Source of the DNA: Anaeromyces robustus
Taxonomy: Eukaryota > Neocallimastigomycota > Neocallimastigomycetes > Neocallimastigales > Neocallimastigaceae
DNA length: 64,000 nt
Direction: 5' to 3'
Assembly: GCA_002104895.1 (NCBI GenBank)
Contig: MCFG01000045.1
Location: forward strand, 1-64,000
Shown here: piece after piece, positions 28,175-39,499 of the stretch
Position numbering within the stretch: position 1 is the first letter of the stretch
Layout of the letters: every line of letters starts with the position of its first letter
Notes under the pieces: generated by a model
The model's database searches: none
What the model saw: the letters and a program-made list of their open reading frames with translations, nothing else
What the model was told of the DNA's origin: nothing
Made by a program: the position numbers and the translations under genes

Positions 28175-31100
28175 TTAAACAGCAAATTCAACAACTATAG
28201 GTACTAATGCTGCCAATGGTAAAAATCTTTTTTCTAATTGTATTTCATTGTTATGATTATATATACTATTATTATTAAATAAAATAAAATCGTTATTTTC
28301 TTTTCGTTTATTTTTATTTTCATTTTTTTTTTTATTTTTATTTTTATTTTTATAAGAAGTTTTTCCATCTATATAATCTATTTTACCTATTTCTTCATAT
28401 TGATTATTATAATAATCATAATCTTATTGACTTAAATAACTACGTTCTGTGGTACCTGATTTTTCTTTATATCCACTCCAATTTCTTTCTCTAGTAAGAC
28501 TTGTTGTATTAGTTATAGTATGAGTATCATCTACCGTAACTCCATGAATATTAACTTCAGAATGTTCATTATTAACGAAAATATTTTTATCATCCGCTAA
28601 AGTAGATCTTTCAGAATGTGCTATAGAGACTGCTAATTCCAAGGTATTAGTATCTGCATTTGACTCTGATTGAGATATACTGTCAGTATGAGTTAAGGTA
28701 GATCCCACTTCAATAGTATTAGATATTTCATCCGTAAAAGTATCTATATTACTCTCAATATTTCCTATACTACGTGATATAATTTCTCCTTTAGAATTGG
28801 TAATGGAATATTGTCGTTCATTTGTAAAAGTAATAAGAGCATCACATCAACAATACATCCTTCACAATTACTTACAGCAGCACAATTTGTAAATCCTTGT
28901 GATAATCCACCGGATATATCATTAATAATATCATTAATAGAATTAGGTAATTGTACTATACCACCTGTGACATGTCTAATATTAGGAACACGATTGTTAA
29001 TACCTATAATCAATGATTTATGATAAGAATTAAATTTTGGATTATTACTAACTAGCGGTATACATTGTTGTTGACTACTTTTTAATTTATTATAAATAGC
29101 ATCAATATAATTACTAATTATTTCTTTTGATTCTTCAATGGTATTTATACCTTTTATATATGGATTAATAATTTCTTTTTCATTTTCATTTTCATTTTTA
29201 TTTTTATTTTCATGTATTTCAGTACTTTCTTTATTTTCTTTATTTTCATTATCATTTCTTCTTTCTAATTTCTTTTGGATAGATGGAGTATCATAATAAA
29301 TACCAATACTATTAACCATAGTACTATTATCACACCAAGAAACCCCATACCATGTAGGACCTAAAACTTTGGCATATTCTTCAATAGTCTTAGTATATAC
29401 AACATTTTCATCATTATCGAAATATGCAGGATCATAAACTTTAGTTATACCTTTATGATTATAACGACAAAATATTTTAGATACATTTGCTAAAATATAC
29501 TATTAGCAAAGAATATACAAAGTACAATATTAATTAACATTAGAATTTTTTTTTTTTTATTATTTGATTTTAAATAATAAGTAATAATTAATTTTAATAC
29601 TTTTTTACTTTATTATTATTTTTAGCATAACTATGATTATGAATATTATCAATATTATTCATATTAAGTTTTATATTTATTACTAATCCTTTATCATTTA
29701 TATTTATATTATTTTTTATAATATAATTAGATACGTATTTAACAACATCATTAAAGTATTTTTTATAATCATTAATAGTAACTTGATTTTCTCTTCCTAA
29801 CATTTTTGAGAATTTATAATACGACCCTCCTATATATATATATTAAATTTTCTCACACTATTTTCTACATGGGTTTTAATATCTTTCGTCATAGAATCTT
29901 TTATTTTATTATCATATTCTGACATTTCATTAAATACTTCTTCTACATTGACATTTACATCTTCTGAAATTTTAGATTCAATATTAGGATTATATTGTTT
30001 AACTTCATCTATAGCTTCAGAAAATGCTTGATTTTAAAATTCATCAATAGATTGTATATTTTTTACTAATTTATTATGCAATTTATTATAATTACGTGAT
30101 ATAGCATTAGCATCTTTTTGATTTATACTACCTGGTGATTGATAATTCATGTATTGAAAACTTAATTCAACGGAATACCCCAAAGTATCATGTGATTCAA
30201 TTATACTATCTTCAATTAAATGGGATAGGACATCAGATTTATTATTAATATTTGAATGATCAAAAAACATATTTATTAAACTAGATTTACTTATTACGGA
30301 AACAGTATTACTTCCCCAAGTAAAACTACCTTCTTTACGGAATTAATTTTTAATATTATATATATAATCTTCAGGATTTATGATTTAATATATAGATATT
30401 GTCCACCCACTCTATATTCAAGTTTTACACCTGATTCTGATATAATATGTATTCCTTTACCCTCTACATAACCTGTATTTTCAAAATCATCATTAAAAGT
30501 ATTTGATGATTTTTTACCATATCCATTTATTCTTTTATTAACATCTGTTAAAGTTAATGATTCTATTTTTGAAGTATCAATCATATATTTAGAATTATCA
30601 TCTTCACTATCTTTAACAATAAAATGTAATATATTTTCATTACCGTTATTTTCTTTAATTAAAGTAAAATCTGTGTTTTCTTTAATACTTTTATAAATGG
30701 CATCTTTATCGTAAAATAATTCATAACATTCTTTAGTATTAATACAACTTTCTCCTACATCTTTATATAAAGTATATATTTCAGAATTTTCATCCATTAG
30801 AGTACTACCATTTTTATATATTTTTAATATATTATTACTATTTCCAGTAACACCATTCTTAATAAATTCTTTAAAATTATAATTATTATAATACTAATGT
30901 TCATGACTAACCCTATCTGGATTTTCTACTTTTCTATCATAAATAGACATAATATTTAATTCTTTGTCACTGTCCATTAATTGAATTCCAGTTAGCTTTC
31001 TAAATATATCTATATTTTCCATATGATTTTCAAATTCCGTTTCCATTCCACTAGGATTATCTTTATATCTATTATATAATTCTGATACATATGGATCATT

Positions 31101-31472
31101 TAGATGTTCAATATATTCATAACCTAATCTATCACATACTATTATTTCAGCTAATTTATATAATTCCTTAAACCTTCTTTCAATTTCTTTCGTTTTTTTA
31201 GAATCAGTATCATAGTTAGAATCAGTTTTAACTTCGTTTAATTTTGGAATTATTTCAGTAATATCTTTAATATATTTATTATTGTCAAAATTTTTTATAC
31301 TAATATTAATTTTTAAAGGTTTTTCATCTAAATCTTTAACTATATTACCCTTATGATCACCAGCTGATAAAATTAATAAAGCTATCTGTAAATCCAAATG
31401 ATTGTATGGACTACAATCAACTTTAATAATATATAATATTAATAATGATATAAAATATTTAATATTATTCAT
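28175..31472 (-). pseudogene. Decayed gene for a large secreted protein, family not recognised
   Basis: The 5' end (31472) encodes a clear signal peptide (MNNIKYFISLLILYIIKVDC) followed by acidic, Lys/Asn-rich sequence. Coding character (codon-like composition, no homopolymers) continues on the minus strand to about 28175, where a hydrophobic end is seen. A segment in the middle third has several cysteines (NCAAVSNCEGC). A segment near the 3' end is rich in Ser, Thr and His and resembles the low-complexity repeats seen in large secreted proteins of gut fungi. The unit is broken, with about five or more interruptions, and is treated as a relic. I do not recognise its family, and it gives no firm hint of activity. 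Confidence 0.6.
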
Positions 31473-31715
31473 TTTAATAAATATTTTTTAATATTGATTT
31501 TTAAAAAAAAAAAAATCATTTTATAAATATTAAATAATATTTTAAAAATTATTATTAAAAAATATATATATATTTAAATTTATTATCAATATTTTAAAAA
31601 TTATTATTAAAAAAAAAATATTTAAATTTATTATTAATTTCAATATATCAATATAATATAATATAATATAATTTACTAATTTATTAAATAAATAATTAAT
31701 ACTTTACTCTATATA
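31473..31715. other. Short AT-rich gap
   Basis: Contains a near duplicate of about 60 bp built on ATATTTAAATTTATTA at 31560-31640 and an ATAAT run. Nothing else is seen. Confidence 0.6.
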
Positions 31716-32945
31716 TTATTTTACACCAACATCAATTAAAAATTCTATATTTTCTATATTATATAAATAGACTACTTTTAATAATGAATCACCGTATTTA
31801 TTTTTTATATTTAATTTTGCTCCATTTTTAATAAATATTTTAAGTACATTACTATATAAATATCGACAAGCTTCAAATATTGGTGTTTCACCTTCATTAT
31901 TTAGTATATTTATATTTGCTTCCCTTTTAATTAAATATTCCATTAAAGTTTCTTCTCCTACAAATTTATAATATTTACAAGTCATATGCAATGGTGTATT
32001 TCCTTCATTATCTTGTTTATTAATATCAGCACCATAATCAAGTAATACTTTTACTATCTTCTTTCGTCCATATTTACAAGCTATTATTAAAGGAGTTTCT
32101 CCTTTATTATTTGGTTTATTTATATCTGCCCCTTGGTTTATTAAAAATATTACATTATCTTCATTAAGCGTAGTTCGAGATAAATTTATTAATGGTGTAT
32201 TACCTTCATTATCTTGCGCATTTATATTTGCTCCACGTTTTAATAATTTATCTATTGTACCTTCTTTTTTATATCTATTTTGTATACAAGCTTTATGTAA
32301 TGGCGTTTCACCTTTATTATTTTGTATATCAATATTATATTCTTTACTAAATAGTAATAGTGGTGTAGTAAGATTACCACTCTTAGCACCTATATGTAAT
32401 AATGTATTATTTTCATTATCTTTTATATAAATATAAGCACCATATTTATTAACTAACATATTTATTATATCTTTACAATTATGGTAAGAAGCAATAAATA
32501 AAGGATTAACTATTCTTCGAACGTTATATTTATCAGTACTATTTTTTTCATAATAGTCATATCTATCAATTACATTAAAATTAATCACAGAATTACATTT
32601 ATCTTCTTTTTCTTTAATTAATAATAATTCAAATTCTTTTTTTGAAAATTTTATTTTATTTTTATAATATAAAAGTAACTTTAAAATAAAGTTACTATTA
32701 TATTTAAAAAAATTATTAACTTCATAATCTCTATCATATCTATAATTTTCAAATAATTCTTTTAATACTGATTCCAAGATTTCTTGTCTTTTTAATTTAG
32801 GTAAACTAAGATCTTTAATTATTAAACAAATTAATAATTTAATTTCTTCAGATTTAAAATTACCTTCATTATACAAATTATACTCTTTAAGATATTTTAT
32901 TACAATTGAATTTTTTTTATGTTTATAATATTCAAGATTATTCAT
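31716..32945 (-). CDS. Ankyrin-repeat protein, 409 aa, intronless
   Basis: Single open frame. Residues 1-146 form a charged, helix-prone N-terminal region without a recognised domain (KYLKEYNLYNEGNFKSEEIK near the start). From about residue 147 to the end there are about eight ankyrin repeats, with the hallmark G-x-TPLH (NNKGETPLHKAC) and GA-D/N-IN segments spaced at about 33-37 residues. No signal peptide or membrane helix, so it is likely intracellular, with a protein-binding role; the partner is unknown. Intronless ankyrin proteins with a similar N-terminal region are common in gut fungi; ankyrin proteins also abound in large DNA viruses. The nearby virus-type relic keeps the second origin open, but composition does not separate the two. 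Confidence 0.85.
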   Translation of the reverse strand: MNNLEYYKHKKNSIVIKYLKEYNLYNEGNFKSEEIKLLICLIIKDLSLPKLKRQEILESVLKELFENYRYDRDYEVNNFFKYNSNFILKLLLYYKNKIKFSKKEFELLLIKEKEDKCNSVINFNVIDRYDYYEKNSTDKYNVRRIVNPLFIASYHNCKDIINMLVNKYGAYIYIKDNENNTLLHIGAKSGNLTTPLLLFSKEYNIDIQNNKGETPLHKACIQNRYKKEGTIDKLLKRGANINAQDNEGNTPLINLSRTTLNEDNVIFLINQGADINKPNNKGETPLIIACKYGRKKIVKVLLDYGADINKQDNEGNTPLHMTCKYYKFVGEETLMEYLIKREANINILNNEGETPIFEACRYLYSNVLKIFIKNGAKLNIKNKYGDSLLKVVYLYNIENIEFLIDVGVK

Positions 32946-33514
32946 ATTAATTATAAATTAAACTAAAAAAAATAATAATATTATTAATTGTCAAAATATT
33001 TTATATAGTTTAACTATTTTAAAAAAAAATTTAATAATATATCAATTTATACAATTTCACATAATGTATTAACAACAAAATAAAAACATAAATTAATTTA
33101 TTTTATATTTTATATTATATTCATTATAAATAAATTAAAATTAAAATGGGTAATTTACTTATATTGAATGATGTATATTACATAAATAAATTAAAATTAA
33201 AATGGGTAATTTACTTATATTGAATGATGTATATTACATAAATAAAAAGTCAAGTAAAAAAATATTATAGTCAACATTTATATTAAATAATACTTTTTTA
33301 TACTTTATACTTTTTACTTTTTAAATAATAAATAAATTTTTATAAATTGATTTTTTCAATAATAAAATTTAAAAAATATATATATATATATATAAATATA
33401 TATAATACTATTAATTATAATATTAATAATTAATAATTAAAATAATAATAATTAATATAATAATATTTAATTAATAACAATTATAAATATATAATTTCAT
33501 TATATTATATAAAA
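32946..33514. other. Divergent intergenic region with a 56-bp duplication
   Basis: Lies between the divergently transcribed ankyrin (-) and GPI-type (+) genes, so it probably holds both promoters. 33131-33242 is a perfect direct duplication of a 56-bp unit containing GGGTAATTTACTTATATTGA, the only conspicuous feature. Confidence 0.65.
33131..33242. repeat. Perfect 2 x 56 bp tandem duplication
   Basis: Two identical units beginning TAAATTAAAATTAAAATGGG lie between two divergent gene starts. Perfect identity in such AT-rich DNA points to a recent event. A doubled regulatory site is possible but untested. Confidence 0.9.
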
Positions 33515-34261
33515 ATGAATATTAATAGTTTATATATTATTTTATTAATATCTGTTATTTCTAGGGTTAATTCTACTAATATTTCAAAATTGTTAAAAAG
33601 AAATATAGAATTTGATGCAGAAAAATTTTATGATAATTTAAGTAAAGAATGTATTGAAGAAAATCAAAATTCTGAAATTAGTAATAACTGTATACCTTCA
33701 ATTACTTTAAGTAATTATAAAGAAAAATGTGCAAGTATTAAATCAGAATTATGTCAAACTTTTTATAATGATCCAAATCTAACAAAATATTATCCAATTT
33801 GTAGTCAATTTCCTCAATATAAAGAATATTTTCAACCAAGTATATTTAATTTTTTTAAACAGAATTATGAACTTGATTGTTTAACAGATGAAAATGATAA
33901 TTTATGTCCATATTTTTTATTTAGAATTACAAAAGGAGACACTTCAGGTGTTTTAGAAAATAATTGTAAATCCAAAAAATGTACTGAATCTACAATTAAA
34001 TTACTTAAAAACATTAATATTGATCAATTCGCAGCTTATGAAAATTTATCATTTACTTCTGGATCATTTTCTTATGAATCATTAACTTTACCTGATACTT
34101 TAATTTCTATAATGGAATCTGATGAATGTAAATCCATGCATTCAAATAATAATAATAATAATAGTAATAATAATAATAATGATACTAGTAATGCTAAATC
34201 TATTAAAATTAATAATAATATTTTATTAATTATGTTAATTTTACTAATATTTTTTTATTAA
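33515..34261 (+). CDS. Secreted cysteine-rich protein with GPI-type C-terminus, 248 aa
   Basis: Intronless. Residues 1-20 are a signal peptide (MNINSLYIILLISVISRVNS). The mature part has ten cysteines (residues 46, 59, 72, 80, 96, 122, 131, 151, 156 and 205), consistent with disulfide bonds, including the segment NNCKSKKCTES. An Asn-rich linker (about 210-223) is followed by a small-residue stretch and a terminal hydrophobic tail with no charged residue after it (NNNILLIMLILLIFFY). This is the layout of fungal GPI-anchored wall or plasma-membrane proteins. No catalytic motif is seen. The AAT/AGT-coded Asn run is slippage-prone. Family not firmly recognised; it resembles uncharacterised fungal cysteine-rich GPI proteins. 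Confidence 0.75.
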   Translation: MNINSLYIILLISVISRVNSTNISKLLKRNIEFDAEKFYDNLSKECIEENQNSEISNNCIPSITLSNYKEKCASIKSELCQTFYNDPNLTKYYPICSQFPQYKEYFQPSIFNFFKQNYELDCLTDENDNLCPYFLFRITKGDTSGVLENNCKSKKCTESTIKLLKNINIDQFAAYENLSFTSGSFSYESLTLPDTLISIMESDECKSMHSNNNNNNSNNNNNDTSNAKSIKINNNILLIMLILLIFFY

Positions 34262-34911
34262 ATAGAATTAAATAATTAAATTTGGTAAAATTTACTATCT
34301 CAGATAGATTTATTTTAAAAATAAAAAATAAAAAAAATATATATATACATATATTAATATTATTAAAATAAAAATAAAAATATATAAATTAAATTAAATT
34401 AAATTAAATAATTTATATTTATATATTTTTTAAAAACAAAATTTTTAAATGTATGATTAAAAATACATTAAATTAATAACAATATTTATTAAAAAAAATA
34501 ATAATAATAATAATTTTTAATGTAAATCGTTACATATATAATTATTTAAAATTAAAAAAAATTTTTTATTCATTTAAAATTTATTAATTTTTGATATAAA
34601 ATTATATATTTAAACAAATATTTTTAAAAATTAAAAAAAAAAAAAAAAATAAATAAATATTCTTCTTAAGAATATATAAATTAAAATAGGAATTATTAAA
34701 ATAATTTTAAAAAGTTTTTAAAAATTTTTAAAAATGGTATAATATATATAATATTATTAAAACAATGTTTTAAAAAATTTATATTAGCTATATAAAATAA
34801 ATATATAAAATATTTTAGTTACTATAATAATCTTTATTTTATTTATAAATAATAATACAATATTATATGCAATTTTTTTTTTTTATTTTTTATTATAATA
34901 ATATTAAATAA
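34262..34911. other. Convergent intergenic region
   Basis: Lies between the 3' ends of the GPI-type gene (+) and the capping-enzyme relic (-). It consists of A/T homopolymers and short AATT duplications, with nothing assignable. Confidence 0.7.
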
Positions 34912-36184
34912 TCAATGATTATTATTAATATTTGAAAATTCAATAATTTTTATATTTGAAGTATACAATATTTGTGATTCATCAAGAAATGGAAAAGTAT
35001 CAATAGTATATTCATTTAAAATTTTAAATCCATATTTTTCAAATATTTTTTTGACATGATTACCATTTATACCATTTTCATATTTATTAATAATATAAGA
35101 ATTGGCAATATTAATATACATAATATTATCACATTCTAAATGAGCATATCTAAGATAACTTAATAAATAAATTGGAGATGATTTATCTATTTCAATAGTA
35201 AAATTACCAGTTTCAGAGTCTATACACTTTTTATAGGTAATAGAAGAAGAGTTGATATTTTTGGTAAATAAATCGTAATCGAAAAATACAACGGAAAAAA
35301 TTCCATTTATATTTTTAGAAATATTTTCGAGCATATCAGAAATGTTTGTATAGGTTAAATCATTTAAAGTAAAAAAACAAGAAACAACATCATAAGTATT
35401 GTCTAATTTTACATTTTCAATAGTATTTTGAAGAATTGAAATGCGATTGCGAATTTCAGATTTTGAAACACGTTCGTTCAAAACTTTTATTTTTTCATAG
35501 TCTGGTTCCACACAAACAATTTTGCGGAAATTTTTCCATTTATGAATATCTCCTCCATTTCCTGTTCCTATATCCAACAGTGTTCCTCTATACTTATTGA
35601 GTATATTTTGCTTAATCCTATTATGATACTTTCGCATTAAAACGGTGGATAAAGGTAAAAAAAATTTCAATATTTATTTTCTGATAAGAAGCCAGTAATA
35701 TACTATTAAAAGTATTTATACTATTGGAGGTATACTTATCTTTTCGTACTTTAACTAACGTTTTATTATCTAGATTTATTTCGACTATAAAAGGAATTTT
35801 TTTCTCTCTGACTAAACGGTAACGAACATCACGTTTATCAGTTAACCTATAAAAATTAACAGATTCTATTTGTTTTTGGTAATAATAATGGTTAGTATTT
35901 ACCTTGGTTGGATTATTTTCATTACTTTCATCTTTTTTATAATACAATTTTTTATGTTGGTGATATAATTGACATATTTTTTTATATTCAGATAAGGATA
36001 AGTTTAATTTTATTTTCTTTACTAATGTTTTTTTAGCATAAAAATATCTTCCATCAAATCTAAGATCTACCGAATTTATTGTTTTTATTTTATAAACATT
36101 CAAATTATCATAATAAGATGATCTTCCGTCCGTGATAATGATTCCATCATTTGGAATGGATTTAGTATCATTTTCTTTAGTCAT
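34912..36184 (-). pseudogene. Virus-type mRNA capping enzyme relic (guanylyltransferase end plus N7-methyltransferase)
   Basis: Two coding parts are recognisable in the order used by capping enzymes of large DNA viruses (poxvirus and asfarvirus type) and of yeast cytoplasmic linear plasmids. The upstream part has the nucleotidyltransferase motif pair DGIIITDG and YKIKT followed by a short OB-like stretch. The downstream part has the SAM-binding motif LLDIGTGNGGDIHKW and a class I methyltransferase layout typical of cap guanine-N7 methyltransferases. The normal fungal capping system uses separate guanylyltransferase and methyltransferase genes, so this linked arrangement points to a virus-like source. 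The copy looks broken, with about two breaks, and is treated as a fossil. The open stretches are still long, which argues for modest age. A linear-plasmid source is the main alternative. Confidence 0.72.
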
Positions 36185-36211
36185 AGAAATTACAAAATTT
36201 CTATGACTAAA
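36176..36211. repeat. Perfect hairpin, 16-bp stem, 4-nt loop
   Basis: Arms TTTAGTCATAGAAATT and AATTTCTATGACTAAA flank the loop ACAA. It overlaps the 5' edge of the capping enzyme relic and lies about 50 bp inside the right edge of the inserted block. The stem includes GTCATAG, so it is not a simple A/T palindrome. It could be a remnant of a virus or plasmid end, or chance. Confidence 0.9.
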
Positions 36212-36257
36212 TTATTGATTATAATTATTAATCTACGAAATCCATCGGTTTTAGATA

Positions 36258-37829
36258 TATTCAATATATATATTTTTATTCATATTTTTTATTTTTTTTA
36301 ACTGGTAGATTATATTTACTTATTTAATATCAATATTCGTAAATTTTAAATATGGAGTTATTTATTTTAATTTTATAATTTATAAAATAATAAGTACCTA
36401 TAATAAAATTTAAAAAATATAATTAAAAAATTAAAAAAATTTTTTAATAAAAAAAAATATGTTTAATAAAAATCATAATAAAATAAACTTAAAAAAAAAG
36501 AAAAAAATATGATAAATAAAAATTAAATATAATAATAGAATTAATTAAAATTTTTTTGAATCATATATTAAATGATTTTTTTATTTTCATTTTTATTTGT
36601 ACTTATTCTTTTTTAAATTAAAAGAAGAGAATACACTTTCATGTTTTTATTAATTATAAATAATTATTAATTCATTTAGATATAATATAAAAAAAAATAA
36701 AAATTAAAAATTCAATCTAAAAAATCTAAAATATATATATAATATAAAAAAAAAATATAATAAATTTTTGAAATTATAATAGTTTTAGTATAGGGTACTA
36801 TTCAAATTTCACTCCTTTCTAAATGGTAAAATATTATAAAACAAAGAAGTAACATCTGAATTAAAGATAGTATGGTGTCTACTTCTGAAGAACCTGAGGG
36901 TGAAATAATATCACGATTTAAGATATTACTATTATTATGTCTTATCAATTTGACGTTTGTCGCTCTTGATCTTAAAGGTATGGATTTATACCGTTCAAAT
37001 AACAACTCCAAAAAGCTGCATAATACTGGTATTATTTTTGTTAAAAAATCAGTCAAACACAAGGTATGGAGCAAAAAGTTCCTTTGAACTTTTGTAAGGT
37101 CGTTTAATTAATTATTTCCATTCCCCTTTATCGAAATGCAGCTATTCCAAAGCTAAAATTCCATCAAAAAAGAATAGATAAATTTTATGGTATATATCTT
37201 TTTCATATTCTATCTTAGAGTATATATTACATAAGAATTGTTTCTTTAATTTTATCTTCAAAAAAAGATGAAGAGGTCATTGATAAAATTTAGTAAATTA
37301 TATCTAATTAGAGAGAAAAAAGGATTGCCAACAAGGGCAATAAAAAAGGTATTCTCTTAAAAGTTATCTTCTAGTTATATATATATATATACTATAATAA
37401 AAAATTTTTTGGTTTATATATCATATTTTATATAAATTATACTTATTAATAAGATTTTAATTCATTTATGTCTTATATTATATATAATACAATGAATTAT
37501 AATAATAATAAAAGATAATAATAACTATTAATTGAATAAGAATCTTAATTATTTATATAAATAATGTTACACAAAATTAAATTAATAAATTGTTTTTTTA
37601 AACTTTTTATTTAAAAAAAATTGTTAAAATTTTTTAAAAAAATATAATTATTTTTATTATCATTTTACAAATAATAATAGTTTTATTAATAATATCTTTA
37701 TTATTAATAATTTTTAAAATTGAAATAAATATATATATCTATTAATTTTTTTCTATATATTTTAATTATGTAATATATACCGATATTGATTTTAGTTACT
37801 TTATATAATATCATTTTTAGTAAATTACA
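36258..37829. other. Spacer remnant and 5' flank before LRR copy 5
   Basis: Resumes the spacer sequence of the array. It contains repeat copy R3 and then a version of the LRR 5' flank shortened on its left side (from about 37430). No other gene. Confidence 0.65.
36770..37378. repeat. Shared ~0.6 kb repeat, copy R3
   Basis: Nearly identical to R2 (23225-23832) over its length, including TATAGGGTACTATTCAAATT at the left and GATTGCCAACAAGGGCAATA near the right. The match confirms that the interrupted spacer was the same type as the spacer before LRR copy 4. Confidence 0.78.
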
Positions 37830-39499
37830 ATGATGGCATCTTTTTTTTCAATTGTAATTTTAAATATAATTTATAACTTCATAAATACTTTTGTATATAG
37901 TAAAGAAATAAATGATTGTTCAAAATTAAAAAGTATGTTCAGTAATTATGATTGTATAAAGGATGAAGCTTTTTGCTTAACAGATGATTGTCATTTATGT
38001 GGTAATATGATTTATGGTAGAAGTGAATTAAAATTTGACAATAACGGAAATCTTATATCATTGTATATAATTAATTTTTTTTTAATAATTTAATAATTTA
38101 ATAATTTTTAAAATAATTATTAAAGAAAATATAATTTTTTTTTATATGAATTAATTATATATAAAGGTATATCAATACTTATTGTTATATATATTTTGAA
38201 TATTTTCCAATTTTTACCGAACTAGAATATTTGTAATATTTAAAAAATAATAATTATCATATAAAAATATTTTATATATAGATAATATTAAAAATAATAA
38301 TTAATAATATATAATAATATTATTTATATATAGTGGATTGTCTGTTTATGGAATAAAATATAATAACAAATCAATTTTACCAAAGATACTATTTGAATAT
38401 CCAAAATTAAAAGAATTGTATATATATATTTAATTATTTAATTATTTAATTATATATGAAAGATAGAAATTTATTATTAATATATAAAAATATTATTATT
38501 GGTTAATAGAGAGATTAGTGGAAATATAGAGGATGTACCTAAAGATATAAGTGATAATAAAATTGAAAGAATGTAATAATTTATTTAACTATAATTAATA
38601 ATTATTTAATATAAATAAATAATTAAATTATATATATGTATATTCTTTTTATAGAACATTGTTCAATAATATTCTTAAAACTTTTCCATATCAACTAACG
38701 AAGCTAAAACATTTAGAATATCTGTAAATTTTGTATTATTATTATTGTTATTAATGCTATTTATTTGATAATAATATATTTATTTAAATTTATATATATA
38801 TTTAATAGTGATTTATCATCAAATGAGCTATCAGGTTCATTAAATAAAAATTTTGTAAATTTTCAAAGAATTAAAGAAATGTAAATATTATTTAAAAAGA
38901 TAAAAATGTATTAAATATAATTGCATTTTATAGTATTTTTAGTATTTATATTTTTTTTTATTATTAATTTTAAAATATAAATATATATATGTAAATAAAT
39001 TAACATATAGAAATTTGAGATATAATAATTTAAAAGGTGAATTAATTATACCAGAAACACTTGAATATATGTAAGAAAGAATATTTAAACTTTAGAAAAT
39101 ATTATTTAAAAGTAATTCTAATTAGAAATGATATATATAATTTTAATTAAAGAGATGCTAGTGAAAATAAATTTAATTCAATTTTATATTTAAGTGATCA
39201 TAGAAGTGTATTACAGGAATTGTAAGTATATTATATTAATAATGTATTATTAATTTAATTAATAATATTAATCATACAGTATTTTATATTTAAATCCATA
39301 TAGGAAGGTTAGCTCTAATGATTTTGATGATAAAATTTTTGAAGATATTCAGGATTTTGAAATACTAACGAACTTGTAAAATATTTCAATTTTTTTAATA
39401 TTTTTTTTTTTTTTTGTTTTTTTTACTTCTTCTTCTTCTTCTTATAATTATTAATATTTGTATAAATATATTTTTAACTGTTAAATTATATTATCTATT
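37830..39499 (+). pseudogene. LRR receptor-like gene, array copy 5, 3'-truncated
   Basis: Exons equivalent to the first nine of copies 1-4 are present and in frame: the cap (CIKDEAFCLTDDCHLC), then LRR exons up to the one containing NDFDDKIFEDIQDFEILTNL. Similarity stops near 39499 inside the next intron, just after a segment matching TTAAATTATATTATCTATT in copy 4. The last LRRs, the membrane helix and the cytoplasmic tail are therefore missing, and no substitute membrane exon is seen downstream. If expressed it could give a secreted, soluble ectodomain, but loss of function is the simpler reading. Confidence 0.7.

Larger units (their letters stand above)
28175..36258. other. ~8.1 kb block interrupting the LRR array spacer
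   Basis: Spacer similarity to the copy 3 to copy 4 spacer ends near 28175 and resumes near 36258 (TATATTTTTATTCATATTTT). In the intact spacer these points are only about 250 bp apart (22560-22810). The block contains four gene-like units absent from the other spacers: a decayed secreted-protein gene, an ankyrin gene, a GPI-type gene and a virus-type capping enzyme relic. No terminal repeats or clear target duplication were found, so it may be one insertion or several, with loss of some spacer. Confidence 0.55.
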
